Notes: generated by a model not told the origin, from the sequence alone. A stretch of DNA of 38,733 bases from Rhizobium sp. LC145 (GCF_001005825.1 NZ_LBHV01000020.1:1-38733); one strand, 5' to 3'; numbered from the stretch's first letter, positions 16,483 through 24,705 are shown. Made by a program: numbers and translations.

Positions 16483-16655
16483 TGTTTTCCGATCACTTGT
16501 CGATCGCCCTTCTTTTCCAATCCGCATACCTGCGGCCATCCTCGTTTCCGCCGCGAAGAATGGAGGGGGCAAGGGCGCGGCAATCAAGGTGCAGATTTGC
16601 ACCGGCCGCGGCGGAGCTTCCCTTGCGGCCGACAGGTCGCCAGCGGCAGGGACAT

Positions 16656-16676
16656 GCGGGTCTCAATGAGACCCGC
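16656..16676. terminator. Perfect 9-bp hairpin
   Basis: GCGGGTCTC (16656-16664), AAT loop, GAGACCCGC (16668-16676). No T run follows on the plus strand, so it may be a structural or regulatory hairpin. It lies in the 230-bp space between the Toprim gene start and the RIT element, a stretch without a gene. Confidence 0.45.
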
Positions 16677-16683
16677 GGGGGAA

Positions 16684-16723
16684 ATATTCGTGCTTATGCT
16701 CACCTCCGCATAAGCATGAATAT
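16684..16723. repeat. Palindromic recombinase core-like site at the left RIT edge
   Basis: ATATTCGTGCTTATGC (16684-16699) is mirrored by GCATAAGCATGAATAT (16708-16723) with one mismatch; the 8-base spacer is TCACCTCC. Two inverted arms around a 6-8 base spacer is the classic form of a tyrosine recombinase crossover site. The right arm overlaps the 17-bp terminal repeat of the RIT element. The spacer and right arm also contain CTCCGCATAA, shared with the 71-bp element at 2619-2689. Confidence 0.5.
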
Positions 16724-16730
16724 GCGCCGT
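16714..16730 (+). repeat. Left terminal inverted repeat of the RIT element (17 bp)
   Basis: GCATGAATATGCGCCGT; identical, inverted, to 20152-20168. In frame it could be read as HEYAPW followed by TGA. Next to it lies a small inverted repeat GGTGAC/GTCACC (16731-16747). Confidence 0.7.
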
Positions 16731-16890
16731 GGTGACTTATGGTCACCTCATGCTCAAACGCCCTGCCTGGCAGGGCATTTCCGCTTTTCAACTGCACATA
16801 ATCGGCTCGCTGAGCCGCGCTCCTCAGCGTCGGGCAGAGAAACGGAGGCAACCTGGCAATTGCAACTCTGAACAGAACAGGAGAACGCAA

Positions 16891-18123
16891 TTGCCGACCC
16901 CACTACACCTCCGTCTTCGAACCGAAGACCCCGGAAACATTTTGTCGCCGCTCGCCCGGATGGTCCAAGACCATTGTGAGCGCCGTGATTATGAGGCCGC
17001 GCGCCGGCGCCAGTACACCGCCGTCGTGCTCCACTTTGGCTATTGGCTGGCCGACCGTGATGTCGCCATGGACAGTTTTAGCACCGATCACATTGAGGCG
17101 TTCCTTGCTGAGCACCAGAACGGCTGCTCCTGCTTCTGGAAGATGCGCACGGGGGTGAAGGCGATGCGATACGCTTTGAACCTTGCGGTGAAAATGAGGG
17201 CGCTGCGCCTGATCCCACCCACGAACCTATCGGCGATTGATCGCGAAGTCCTGGCATTCGACGCCATGGTCGCCGAAGTTTGGGGTTTGTCCGAGGCTTC
17301 ACGCCGCAAGCATAGCAATATCGTCCGGCGCCTTCTCGTTGGAAGTGTAAGAGACGGCCGTGTCGATATGGCCGACCTGACCCCCTTGCACATCCGACAG
17401 TTTGTGCTCGGCGGGAACAGATGGAAGCCTGCCACCATTCGTAGCTATGCGGGCTCGGTCAGATGCTATCTACGATATCGAACGCTGGTGGGCGATGACG
17501 TTCGTCGCTTGAAGAGAGCCATACCAGCGCCGGCGATGAGAAGCCCGACCAAACTTCAAACAGGCTTCAGCCCTGCGGAGCTGGAGCAATTGTTGGAGGT
17601 CTCGGCGGAAATCGGCCAAACCCGAAAAAGAGTTCATGCCATCGTAAGGTGTTTGGCCGACCTGGGAATGCGGTCAATCGAGATAACTCGCCTGACGCTC
17701 GATGACATCGACTGGGAGAAAGGGCTGATCCAGGTGCCCTCCACCAAGTCACGCCGGTCCGATCCTATGCCGCTCCCATTCGCGACCGGTGAAGCGATCG
17801 CCGACTATATCGTCCACGAGAGGCAAGCCACGCAACACAGGGAAGTCTTCGTCCGGCATGTAGCGCCTATCGGAGAGCCGATCACCCCGCGCGCGGTGCA
17901 GCGATCGGTGTATGCGGTTTACGAGCGGTTGGGCTGGGACTGTACCAGAATCCATATCTTCCGCCACACGATTGCGAGCCGCCTGGTCAACGGCGCCGTG
18001 CCGATGAAGCAGGTTGCGGACGTGATGCGGCACAGGAGCGTGGTGACAACGGCGGGCTATGCTCGCGTGGATCAAAACAGGCTGGCGGCCGTGGCCCTGC
18101 CGTGGCCGGGAGCGCGGGCATGA
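16891..18123 (+). CDS. ritA: RIT recombinase A (tyrosine recombinase), 410 aa
   Basis: First of the trio. The N-terminal 220 residues include SAM-like core-binding helices; the catalytic domain follows, with R261 (in LGMRSIEI), H355 and R358 (HIFRHT), H381 (MRHRS) and the nucleophile Y390 (GYARV), so the active site is complete. The start is taken as TTG 16891 because AGGAG lies 7 bases ahead; ATG 16960 is an alternative. The stop overlaps the start of the second recombinase (ATGA), indicating coupled translation. In RIT elements the three proteins are thought to act together on the element ends. Confidence 0.85.
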   Translation: MPTPLHLRLRTEDPGNILSPLARMVQDHCERRDYEAARRRQYTAVVLHFGYWLADRDVAMDSFSTDHIEAFLAEHQNGCSCFWKMRTGVKAMRYALNLAVKMRALRLIPPTNLSAIDREVLAFDAMVAEVWGLSEASRRKHSNIVRRLLVGSVRDGRVDMADLTPLHIRQFVLGGNRWKPATIRSYAGSVRCYLRYRTLVGDDVRRLKRAIPAPAMRSPTKLQTGFSPAELEQLLEVSAEIGQTRKRVHAIVRCLADLGMRSIEITRLTLDDIDWEKGLIQVPSTKSRRSDPMPLPFATGEAIADYIVHERQATQHREVFVRHVAPIGEPITPRAVQRSVYAVYERLGWDCTRIHIFRHTIASRLVNGAVPMKQVADVMRHRSVVTTAGYARVDQNRLAAVALPWPGARA

Positions 18124-19082
18124 CTGGATCAACAACGATGCTGTCTCGCGCCGAGACCTACCTTGCTTACCGCTGAAACCTTGGCTTCAAGCTGAAAACT
18201 GCGGGGAGGCAGATCATCTCCTTTGCCCGGTATGCCGACGACAGAGGACACGAAGGCACCCTCTCTCCCGATATCGCGCTCCGCTGGGCAAAGGCCAACG
18301 CGACTATTGCCGACCCCTTCACCTGGGCAAAACGCCTGGAGGTGTTGAGGCCATTCGCCACCTTTCTCGCGGCAGAGTACGGCGAAACCACTTTCCCAGC
18401 CACCAACCCCTTCGGTCGCACGAAACGTCGGCTTGCCCCGCATATCTTTACTATCGAAGAGATCACGGCCATCATCGCCGAGGCGCATCATATTCGCCGT
18501 GTTCAGGCCGCCGGGACGCTCATGATGCCCGCCCTGGTCGGGCTGCTGGCTGCGACCGGCCTGCGGATATCAGAAGCGCTCAGTCTCCAGCTCCGCGATC
18601 TGGATCTTGAAGCGGCGCAGATTTTAGTCCGGGAAGCGAAATATGGACGTCAGCGCCTTGTCGCCCTCCACCCGACCTCGGTTGCCGCGCTCGAAAATTT
18701 TCTTGATCGACGAAACGCGATATTCCCATCCAGCCCGACCGATCCGGTCTTCTTGAGCGAACTGTCCGGCAAGATGCTGACCTACATGAACGCCTGATAT
18801 GCCTGGTTCCGGATTACCCAGAGATTGGGGATCCGGCCGCGCGGTGGCCATCCGTTAGTGCGCATCCATGACCTTCGCCACAGCTTCATATGTCGCCGGC
18901 TTATCCTCTGGCAGCAGAGTGGAGCCGAGATCGATGCCGCGATGATGATGTTGTCCACTTATGTCGGGCACGTCAATTTACGCGATACCTATTGGTATAT
19001 CGAGAGTGTGCCCGAGCTCATGGCGATTGCCGGCAGTCGCTTCGAAGATGCGGCTATCGTCGGAGGCGACCTCGATGACTGA
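18120..19082 (+). pseudogene. ritB: RIT recombinase B (tyrosine recombinase), interrupted by two TGA codons
   Basis: Starting at ATG 18120, a single reading frame of 320 sense or stop codons runs to TGA 19080, but TGA occurs at 18174-18176 (codon 19) and 18795-18797 (codon 226). No frameshift is needed: protein similarity continues in the same frame on both sides, from LAYR to NLGFKLK and from YMNA to YAWFRITQRLG. The catalytic domain is otherwise intact, with ATGLRISEAL, IHDLRHSF, YVGH and the Tyr in the DTYWYIE segment. Two point nonsense mutations are the simplest cause; the first is one step from CGA (Arg). Restart at later ATG codons could yield fragments. The gene ends by overlapping ritC by 8 bases. 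Confidence 0.8.
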
Positions 19083-20079
19083 CACCGCGCCTTCCTTTCC
19101 AACCCTGCTGCAGCGTTTCTTCGTGGATCATCTGCGCCAGCAACGAGCGGTGAGCCCCTGCACGGTCGCGGCCTATCGGGATACGTTCAAGCTACTGCTG
19201 GCCTTCGCGGAGAAGCGGATCGGGAAATCCCCGACCGACGTGACCTTGCCCGACCTCAACGCCGACCTAATCCTGGCCTTCTTGGACCACCTTGAGCGTG
19301 AACGGGCCAATAGCGTCAGGAGCAGAAACGCCCGCCTCTCCGCCATCCGCGTATTCCTCAAATATGCCGCACACGAGGATCTAACCGCCTTGGCGGTGAT
19401 TGAGCGCAGCCTCGCCGTCCCGCAGAAGCGGCACGATAAGCCTGTGCTCGGCTATCTCACCCGGCCCGAAGTTCACGCGATCATCAATGCACCTCATCCA
19501 AAAACCTGGGCCGGCCGCCGGGACCGAGCGCTGTTCGCGTTCCTCTACAACACCGGCGCACGCGTGTCCGAGGCCATCAACCTTCAGGTCGGCAGTGTCA
19601 TTCTGGAGACTGCACCGGTCGTTCACCTGCATGGGAAGGGACGGAAGCGCCGAAGCGTGCCGCTCTGGAATGAAACCGCAAGAACCCTAAAGCGATGGAT
19701 ACAGGATCTCCGTGATTGTCGGCCGGACGCGTATCTCTTTCCCAATAGTTCAGGCGGTCGGCTATCCCGCTCCAGCGTAAGGCAACGCCTCGACCTCGCC
19801 GTCGATACTGCCGGCCGGGACATTCCATCGGTCAAGGCGAAACCGATATCGCCACATACCTTCCGGCATACGACCGCAATGCACCTGCTGCAGTCCGGCG
19901 TCGACCTTACTGTGATCGCGCTTTGGCTCGGGCACGAGGACACAAGCACAACGCATATCTATATGGAGGCCGATCTTGCAATGAAGGAGGAGGCACTCAG
20001 CCGGCTTCAGCCGGTCACCGCAACTGGCGTACGCTATCGGCCGCCTGACAAGCTTATGCACTTCCTGCAATCGCTCTGA
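19075..20079 (+). CDS. ritC: RIT recombinase C (XerD-like tyrosine recombinase), 334 aa
   Basis: The third recombinase, closest to XerC/XerD. An N-terminal core-binding domain (residues 5-110) precedes the catalytic domain with R163 (GARVSEA), K188 (HGKGRK), H261 and R264 (HTFRHT), H287 (LGHEDT) and the nucleophile Y296 (HIYME), so all key residues are present. ATG 19075 overlaps the end of ritB by 8 bases; a longer upstream frame is only overlap with ritB. The gene ends 72 bases before the right terminal repeat, within the subterminal repeat region. Confidence 0.9.
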   Translation: MTDTAPSFPTLLQRFFVDHLRQQRAVSPCTVAAYRDTFKLLLAFAEKRIGKSPTDVTLPDLNADLILAFLDHLERERANSVRSRNARLSAIRVFLKYAAHEDLTALAVIERSLAVPQKRHDKPVLGYLTRPEVHAIINAPHPKTWAGRRDRALFAFLYNTGARVSEAINLQVGSVILETAPVVHLHGKGRKRRSVPLWNETARTLKRWIQDLRDCRPDAYLFPNSSGGRLSRSSVRQRLDLAVDTAGRDIPSVKAKPISPHTFRHTTAMHLLQSGVDLTVIALWLGHEDTSTTHIYMEADLAMKEEALSRLQPVTATGVRYRPPDKLMHFLQSL

Positions 20080-20146
20080 TTATGTGCTGCTTGTCTGCCG
20101 GCAGCCGCCCGCTCATCCGGGCAGCTGCTCGTGGGCTGAGCATAAT

Positions 20147-20314
20147 CTAGAACGGCGCATATTCATGCACGATCTCAAGATCGTCTTCGTCATCGAGTTC
20201 GTCGGACGGAAGGACGCCGAATTCGTCGCCGGATTTGAACAGGGTGACGGGAACCATGAGAATGCGGGAAAGCGAAAATGCGTGGCTTTGGGCGAGTGCA
20301 AGATCCTGTGCCAT
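20147..20314 (-). CDS. Small conserved acidic protein, 55 aa, ending inside the RIT terminal repeat
   Basis: Reads MAQDLALAQSHAFSLSRI, then MVPVTLFKSGDEFGVLPSDE, an acidic stretch, and ends VHEYAPF. This matches a type of small protein I recognise on rhizobial plasmids that ends in a VHEYDPF-like motif; function unknown. GGAGG lies 8 bases before ATG 20314, which fixes the start. The last codons coincide with the right terminal repeat of the RIT element (20152-20168), so the element either ends within this gene and restores its last residues or is joined to it exactly at the stop. A GAGCGGG/CCCGCTC hairpin (20333-20351) lies just upstream in its leader. Confidence 0.7.
   Translation of the reverse strand: MAQDLALAQSHAFSLSRILMVPVTLFKSGDEFGVLPSDELDDEDDLEIVHEYAPF
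20152..20168 (-). repeat. Right terminal inverted repeat of the RIT element (17 bp)
   Basis: Exact inverted copy of 16714-16730. It forms part of the 3' coding end of the 55-aa gene (codons for HEYAP). Confidence 0.7.
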
Positions 20315-20593
20315 GTGAGAAACCTCCGTCCGGAGCGGGCCAATCCCGCTCGATGGCTCCTCAAAGGACCGGGGACGGTCGCGATCACCGCGAAGCCGAA
20401 GGCGCAAGCGGCGGCAGCTTGCTAGCCGACCCCGATAGTGGGTTGATCGACGGAGATCCGGACATGGTCCAGGACGCCATCCATAAAGAGCGGGATTGGT
20501 TTGCTTCGGCGGGAATTGAGGTATCCGGCACAGATCGTTCACGGAAGCCAGCTCAGCATTTGTTGCCGAGCACCTGTCTGACCAGCCCACCAG
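20315..20593. other. Intergenic stretch between two small backbone genes
   Basis: About 280 bases with no supported gene. It holds the leader of the 55-aa gene, with a 7-bp hairpin at 20333-20351. Open frames on both strands were judged shadows, lacking ribosome sites and recognisable sequence. Confidence 0.4.
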
Positions 20594-20866
20594 TCAGCGA
20601 CGGCCGGCTTTCTCCTGATCGGACAAGGCCTTGAGAACAGCGAAGTCCATCTCAGCGCGTGGCTCTATCCGGGCTATCTCGCTGGCGACTTTCGACCAGT
20701 GCCAGAACTCGTCGAGATCACCACTGGACCGGCTATGCAACGCACGGCGCTGTGCTTCGTAGTAGGAGCCGGCTGGATCCGAACTTGCGAGAAGCCTGGC
20801 ATCAGCCTGCCATCGCCGCCCTATTGCCCGGCGATGTGCGAGCCATCGTGTGAGGAAGTGGATCAT
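20594..20866 (-). CDS. Conserved hypothetical protein, 90 aa
   Basis: Begins MIHFLTRWLAHRRAIGRRWQ and contains SYYEAQRRALHSRSS and DEFWHWSKVASEIARIEPRAEMD, a pattern I recognise from small rhizobial plasmid proteins of unknown function. The segment is helical and rich in Arg, Trp and Ala. ATG 20866 follows GAGAGA; an in-frame TTG one codon earlier is possible. No signal peptide or membrane span. It is the last backbone gene before the IS cluster; to its right the base composition drops sharply to AT-rich (20920-21000), which marks a junction. Confidence 0.65.
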   Translation of the reverse strand: MIHFLTRWLAHRRAIGRRWQADARLLASSDPAGSYYEAQRRALHSRSSGDLDEFWHWSKVASEIARIEPRAEMDFAVLKALSDQEKAGRR

Positions 20867-21026
20867 CAATCTCTCGAGACCGGTGGCGATATAGGCAAGT
20901 TACCACAAACTCGATGGAGAGGCATTAATATATTGATATTCCAACATCTTAGAGAAAATCAGATAATCGTTATTATGGAACAAAGCCGCTATGCTCTTTT
21001 GCGGAAGGTGTGTATATTCGCAAGTT

Positions 21027-21193
21027 TTAGGATGCGGACTCATTAGCTGAGGCGATCCATGTCCTCGTTGCGGCAAGTTTGAGGGCGGCCATGTAATTGT
21101 CTGCACGCCGGTCGTATCGTGTCGCAACGCCGCGCATCTGCTTGATACGGTTGAAGAAGCGTTCCACGAGGTTGCGCTGACGGTAGACCCAGC
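21027..21193 (-). pseudogene. IS5-family transposase, C-terminal fragment
   Basis: The frame reads WVYRQRNLVERFFNRIKQ, then MRGVATRYDRRADNY, and ends in WIASANESAS with TAA. The NLVERFFNRIKQ segment carries the last acidic residue of the DDE site in IS5-family transposases. It is cut from its N-terminal part (22568-23168) by the IS256 insertion. No start codon belongs to this piece. Confidence 0.8.
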
Positions 21194-21201
21194 GGCTGAA
21201 G
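21194..21201 (+). repeat. Target site duplication of the IS256-family element, left copy
   Basis: GGCTGAAG directly before the left end of the element; the same 8 bases follow the right end at 22560-22567. IS256-family elements make duplications of 8-9 bp. Confidence 0.9.
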
Positions 21202-22559
21202 GATCGTGTCCCATGGAGTGGTGTAGCTGGATTTCATAGCCATCGGTGATTTCCGGTAGGGTCGGGTTGCTTATGACCAACCTGAGGGACACCACCGATG
21301 ACCGACGACATGATGAACCTGCGCTCACTCGTTGAGAAGAGCGCTGATGCCGATTTGCTGCGCGAGATGATCGGCTTTGCTGCCGAGAAGCTGATGGCGC
21401 TGGAGGTCGGCACGAAGACCGGCGCGGCCTATGGCGAGAAGAATGGGTTCCGGCTTGCCCAGCGTAACGGCTATCGCGACCGGGATTGGGAGACGCGGGC
21501 GGGCACTGTCGAGCTGCGCATTCCCAAGCTTCGCACAGGCAGCTATTTCCCGAGCTTTCTCGAACCACGCCGAATGGCCGAGAAGGCCCTGACGGCGGTA
21601 ATCCAAGAGGCCTATATCCAGGGCGTTTCGACCCGATCCGTCGATGACCTCGTCAAGGCGATGGGCATGAGCGGCATCTCCAAAAGCCAGGTATCCCGGC
21701 TGTGCGAGGAGATCGACGAGAAGGTAAAGGCCTTCCTCGACCGTCCCATCGAGGGCGAGTGGCCATACCTCTGGATCGATGCGACCTACCTCAAGGTTCG
21801 GCGCGGTGGTCGTATTGTCTCCGTCGCCATAATCATCGCCGTTGGCGTCAACACCGACGGCCGACGCGAGGTGCTCGGCATGGAGATCGGTACGTCCGAG
21901 GCCGAGGCAATCTGGACCGAGTTTCTTCGAAAGCTGGCCAGGCGGGGTCTGCGTGGCGTCAAGCTCGTCGTCTCCGATGCGCATGAGGGCATCAAGGCCG
22001 CAGTATCGAAGGTGCTCTCCGCGACCTGGCAGAGGTGCCGGGTTCACTTCATGCGCAATGCGCTCGCCCATGCGGGAAAGAGCGGACGTCGCGTCGTCTC
22101 CGCCTTTATCGCTACGGCCTTTGCCCAGGACACACCAGAGGCGGCGAGCACTCAATGGCGCAACGTTGCCGACCAGATCAGGCCAAAGGTACCGAAACTC
22201 GCCAGTCTCATGGACAGCGCCGAGCATGACGTGCTCGCCTACATGACCTTTCCCAAGCAGCATTGGGCCAAACTTCACTCGACCAACCCGATCGAGCGTC
22301 TCAACGGCGAGATCAAGCGGCGCACCGAGGTCGTCGGCATCTTCCCCAATGATGACGCCATCGTCAGGCTCGTCGGCGCGCTCCTGCTCGAACAGAACGA
22401 TGAATGGGCCGTCCAACGATCCCGCTACATGACACTGGAAACCATCGCCACAATGAGCGATGATCCGCTTATCAGCCTGCCAGCAGCAAGCTGACACTCA
22501 TCCGCCCCTCTGGGATGAGCCGTGGTCGTCTAAGCTACACCACGTCCTGGGACACGATC
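21202..22559 (+). mobile_element. Complete IS256-family insertion sequence, 1358 bp
   Basis: Inverted ends match over about 27 bases: GATCGTGTCCCA, a short mismatched patch, then GTGGTGTAGCT, seen at 21202 onward and inverted up to 22559. A perfect 8-bp direct repeat, GGCTGAAG, flanks it. It carries one intact transposase gene. It lies inside an IS5-family transposase gene, so it arrived after that element. Confidence 0.95.
21298..22494 (+). CDS. IS256-family transposase, 398 aa
   Basis: A full-length mutator-type transposase (family about 400 aa). It has the DDE catalytic triad: D161 (LWIDATYLKV), D227 (VVSDAHEG) and E333 (NPIERLNGEIKRR). The C-terminal signature RRTEVVGIFPN follows. The start ATG 21298 follows GAGGGACACCACCG. 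Uninterrupted frame and a clean target duplication suggest it may still be active. Confidence 0.95.
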   Translation: MTDDMMNLRSLVEKSADADLLREMIGFAAEKLMALEVGTKTGAAYGEKNGFRLAQRNGYRDRDWETRAGTVELRIPKLRTGSYFPSFLEPRRMAEKALTAVIQEAYIQGVSTRSVDDLVKAMGMSGISKSQVSRLCEEIDEKVKAFLDRPIEGEWPYLWIDATYLKVRRGGRIVSVAIIIAVGVNTDGRREVLGMEIGTSEAEAIWTEFLRKLARRGLRGVKLVVSDAHEGIKAAVSKVLSATWQRCRVHFMRNALAHAGKSGRRVVSAFIATAFAQDTPEAASTQWRNVADQIRPKVPKLASLMDSAEHDVLAYMTFPKQHWAKLHSTNPIERLNGEIKRRTEVVGIFPNDDAIVRLVGALLLEQNDEWAVQRSRYMTLETIATMSDDPLISLPAAS

Positions 22560-22567
22560 GGCTGAAG
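22560..22567 (+). repeat. Target site duplication of the IS256-family element, right copy
   Basis: GGCTGAAG immediately after the right inverted repeat; identical to 21194-21201. Confidence 0.9.
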
Positions 22568-23168
22568 CTGAATGTCTGCTTTCGGTTGGCCTTTGCAGGG
22601 ATGTTCGCCCAGCATTTGCGTTGTTTGGCAAAGTTACGAATTGCGTCGGTGTCATATGCCTTTTCGGCGAGGATCGTCGCGCCGGGCCGTAGGTCGCTCA
22701 ACAGCTTTTCAGCCATTGGTGCATCGGCGGCTTGGCCGGCGGTGAGTTCCAGCCGAACCGGTCTGCCATCTGCATCGACAAGAGCATGGATTTTTGTCGT
22801 CAGGCCGCCGCGCGAACGTCCCATGCAAGGATCGGCAGAGCCCCCTTTTTAGCGTTGGCACCATGCTGGTGAACACGAACACAGGAACTGTCTATCATCA
22901 CTATGTCTCCATCGTAACGCTTTGAAACGGCGTCTAGAAGACGATCCCAGACGCCTGCCTTACGCCAGCGGGAGAACCGATTATAAAGCGTCGTGCGCGG
23001 GCCATAACGCTCCGGCACATCTCGCCAGGACGAACCAGTCCTGAAACGCCACAGGATGCCATTGATCACTCGGCCATCATCGACACGACGTTCAACTCCA
23101 CGGCTATTGGTCGGCAGGAGTGGTGCGATGATGTCCCATTCTTCGTCGCTCAATTCGTGACGGCGCAT
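22568..23168 (-). pseudogene. IS5-family transposase, N-terminal part with a -1 frameshift site
   Basis: The first frame (23168 to 22800) begins MRRHELSDEEWDIIAPLLP and includes WRDVPERYGPRTTLYNRF and the catalytic Asp in IVMIDSSCVRVH. The second frame (from about 22840 leftwards) continues with MGRSRGGLTTKIHALVDA and ILAEKAYDT. They are joined across AAAAAGGGGG (minus strand, 22841-22850), a good slippery run; a -1 shift would read AKKGGSADPCMGRSRGG, the usual IS5-family sequence. IS427-type elements are known to use such two-frame arrangements, so this is probably programmed rather than decay. The protein is then cut by the IS256 element at 22560. Confidence 0.85.
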
Positions 23169-23318
23169 GGCAATCTCCTTTTACGGAAATTGAATCACAC
23201 ACCGTCAATAAGATGAACCCAATTTATGGGGACACTGCCTAGTAGGAATATATAGTATGCAAGTGGTCTGCGGATGACAGCGGCGGTCGATGGAGTTGTT
23301 ATCGGCCGCCGTCGTCCT

Positions 23319-24644
23319 TCACGGCTTGGCCGGCAATCTTTCGGTTGTCCAAGCGGCGATGTAGTCGAACAGGTTCTTCTGGGAGTTCGCATAGGCATTT
23401 TCAGGCCCGCACAGCTTGCAGGGCGCAAAGCCGTGGTTTGCTCCTTCGATGTAAATCAGATCCCGATCCTTGGCGACAGAATGCTCGTAGATCTCTTCGG
23501 AGTCGCGGATAAACAGATATCCCGTCATTCCGGCGACTAGGGTCGGGACCGTTATTTTCTCCACGGCGCAGATCGTGGAATTGTTGGAAGAACAATGATC
23601 GATACCGTCGAGCGAATTGGTCGAGCGAACCGCTTGCGTCGTCAGGAAGGACGTCAGCGTCAGTTGCTTTGTGCCCTTACCGAAGGAATTTGTCGTCTGC
23701 TTGGCGTCGAGTTCCGGCGGGCTGACGGACGTGACAATTTCCTTGACGATGGAAGCGTCGTTTTTGATCAGCTTCTGCGGTGCCCGCGTCTGTCTGAGGG
23801 CGATCGCGGTGTCCATGCTATGCAATTGCGATGCACCACCCGGGCCGGCTCCCGGATTTCCGCCATGAGGAATGAAGAAGGCTTCATCATCCGGGTAAGG
23901 TCCTTTGCCTTCCTGAATTTTTCGTCTCTCCGCCAATGCCTTGTCGATGAGCGCGTTCATGCGCAGCGACTGTGCCTGATAATACCGTGTCTGGAAATCC
24001 TTTGGATAGTGGGAGGATCCCGATGGATTATACCCGTTCTCAGTTGCATATGGATCGAGTTTTGCGTCGAATTTCCCGGGTGTTTCGTCCATGACGGAGC
24101 CATTGAGGCTTCGCAGCAGAATGACCGGTACGCCAGGATGGGCGTCGGCCAGAACGATCGCATCCGCCTTGGGAAGGCCGGCCAGATCGTCTCTGCAGGG
24201 CACAAGCTTCTTCGGATCCTGACAGAAGGACAGGCCTGCTTCGGCCACCGCCTGATAGAAGCTGAGCGTCGGCCCCCCTCCGCTATGGCCCAGCAGCACG
24301 ACATAGCGAATACCCGGCTGCTTGCGCAGGAACTCCACCCCAGCCTTGACGTCCAGGGCGATCCGGTCCCAATCGACCACCATCTCGTTGTTGTTGAAGC
24401 GGGTATTCATGCAAAGCGCCGCGAACCCGCGCTTCGGCATTTCAGCGCATGTCGGATGGGTCAGATAGTTTGCAGTCCTGTGGATCGCCAAAAAGGCAAC
24501 CGTCGCCTTGCCGTCTGCCGGCATGTGAAAAATACCGGACGCGGCGCCAAAGCTGACATATTCCGGCGGCGGCGCCGCGAGCGCCAGGTTTGCCGAAAGG
24601 CACGCCACGCCGGCGCAAATCAGCGCATAGATGGTTTTCTTCAA
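23319..24644 (-). CDS. Exported alpha/beta hydrolase, 441 aa
   Basis: A signal peptide covers residues 1-23 (KK, hydrophobic core, ALAAP), so the enzyme is predicted to act in the periplasm. The nucleophile elbow is GHSGGG with S121; H404 (GANHGF) and an acidic residue around D381 complete a likely catalytic triad. It is longer than typical esterases (about 300 aa), with an insertion between roughly residues 150 and 340. Start TTG 24644 follows GGGAGGAG at a good distance. It is the last gene of the minus-strand transporter operon, 61 bases after the LivF-type gene. Given the phthalate-type pathway nearby, hydrolysis of an aromatic ester outside the cytoplasm is a reasonable inference; substrate unknown. 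Confidence 0.8.
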   Translation of the reverse strand: MKKTIYALICAGVACLSANLALAAPPPEYVSFGAASGIFHMPADGKATVAFLAIHRTANYLTHPTCAEMPKRGFAALCMNTRFNNNEMVVDWDRIALDVKAGVEFLRKQPGIRYVVLLGHSGGGPTLSFYQAVAEAGLSFCQDPKKLVPCRDDLAGLPKADAIVLADAHPGVPVILLRSLNGSVMDETPGKFDAKLDPYATENGYNPSGSSHYPKDFQTRYYQAQSLRMNALIDKALAERRKIQEGKGPYPDDEAFFIPHGGNPGAGPGGASQLHSMDTAIALRQTRAPQKLIKNDASIVKEIVTSVSPPELDAKQTTNSFGKGTKQLTLTSFLTTQAVRSTNSLDGIDHCSSNNSTICAVEKITVPTLVAGMTGYLFIRDSEEIYEHSVAKDRDLIYIEGANHGFAPCKLCGPENAYANSQKNLFDYIAAWTTERLPAKP

Positions 24645-24705
24645 AGTCGAACTCCTCCCTCATATGATAGTGATGGTCAAATTTCGCCCCGTATTCCGGG
24701 CGATG

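Larger units (their letters stand above)
16714..20168 (+). mobile_element. Recombinase-in-trio (RIT) element
   Basis: Three tyrosine recombinase genes follow each other on the plus strand with 4-base and 8-base overlaps, the defining layout of RIT elements. The ends are inverted repeats: GCATGAATATGCGCCGT at 16714-16730 and its exact inverted copy at 20152-20168. Subterminal words also match in inverted orientation: GCACATAATC near 16795 and GATTATGTGC at 20078-20087, plus ATGCTCA on both sides. Size is about 3.46 kb with these ends; the true boundaries could lie slightly inside or outside. The middle gene is broken by two stop codons, so this copy is probably inactive unless helped by another. 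Confidence 0.75.
21003..23239 (-). mobile_element. IS5-family (IS427-like) element interrupted by an IS256-family element
   Basis: The transposase gene runs on the minus strand from 23168 and continues, across the inserted IS256 element, to a TAA at 21027-21029. Removing the insert and one copy of the 8-bp duplication restores a continuous frame through TFSFSRWVYRQRN. The right end is probably 23239, where the sequence reads GGCAGTGTCCCCATAAATTG from the outside. A weakly similar sequence, GGAAGGTGTGTATATTCG, begins at 21003 and could be the left end, but that match is poor, so the left boundary is uncertain. Confidence 0.75.

Noticed and set aside
18174..18797. Selenocysteine or other recoding at the two TGA codons of ritB
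   Set aside because: The first position is expected to be Arg in the family, no selenocysteine insertion hairpin was recognised, and the recombinase site does not use such a residue. Ordinary nonsense mutation is simpler.
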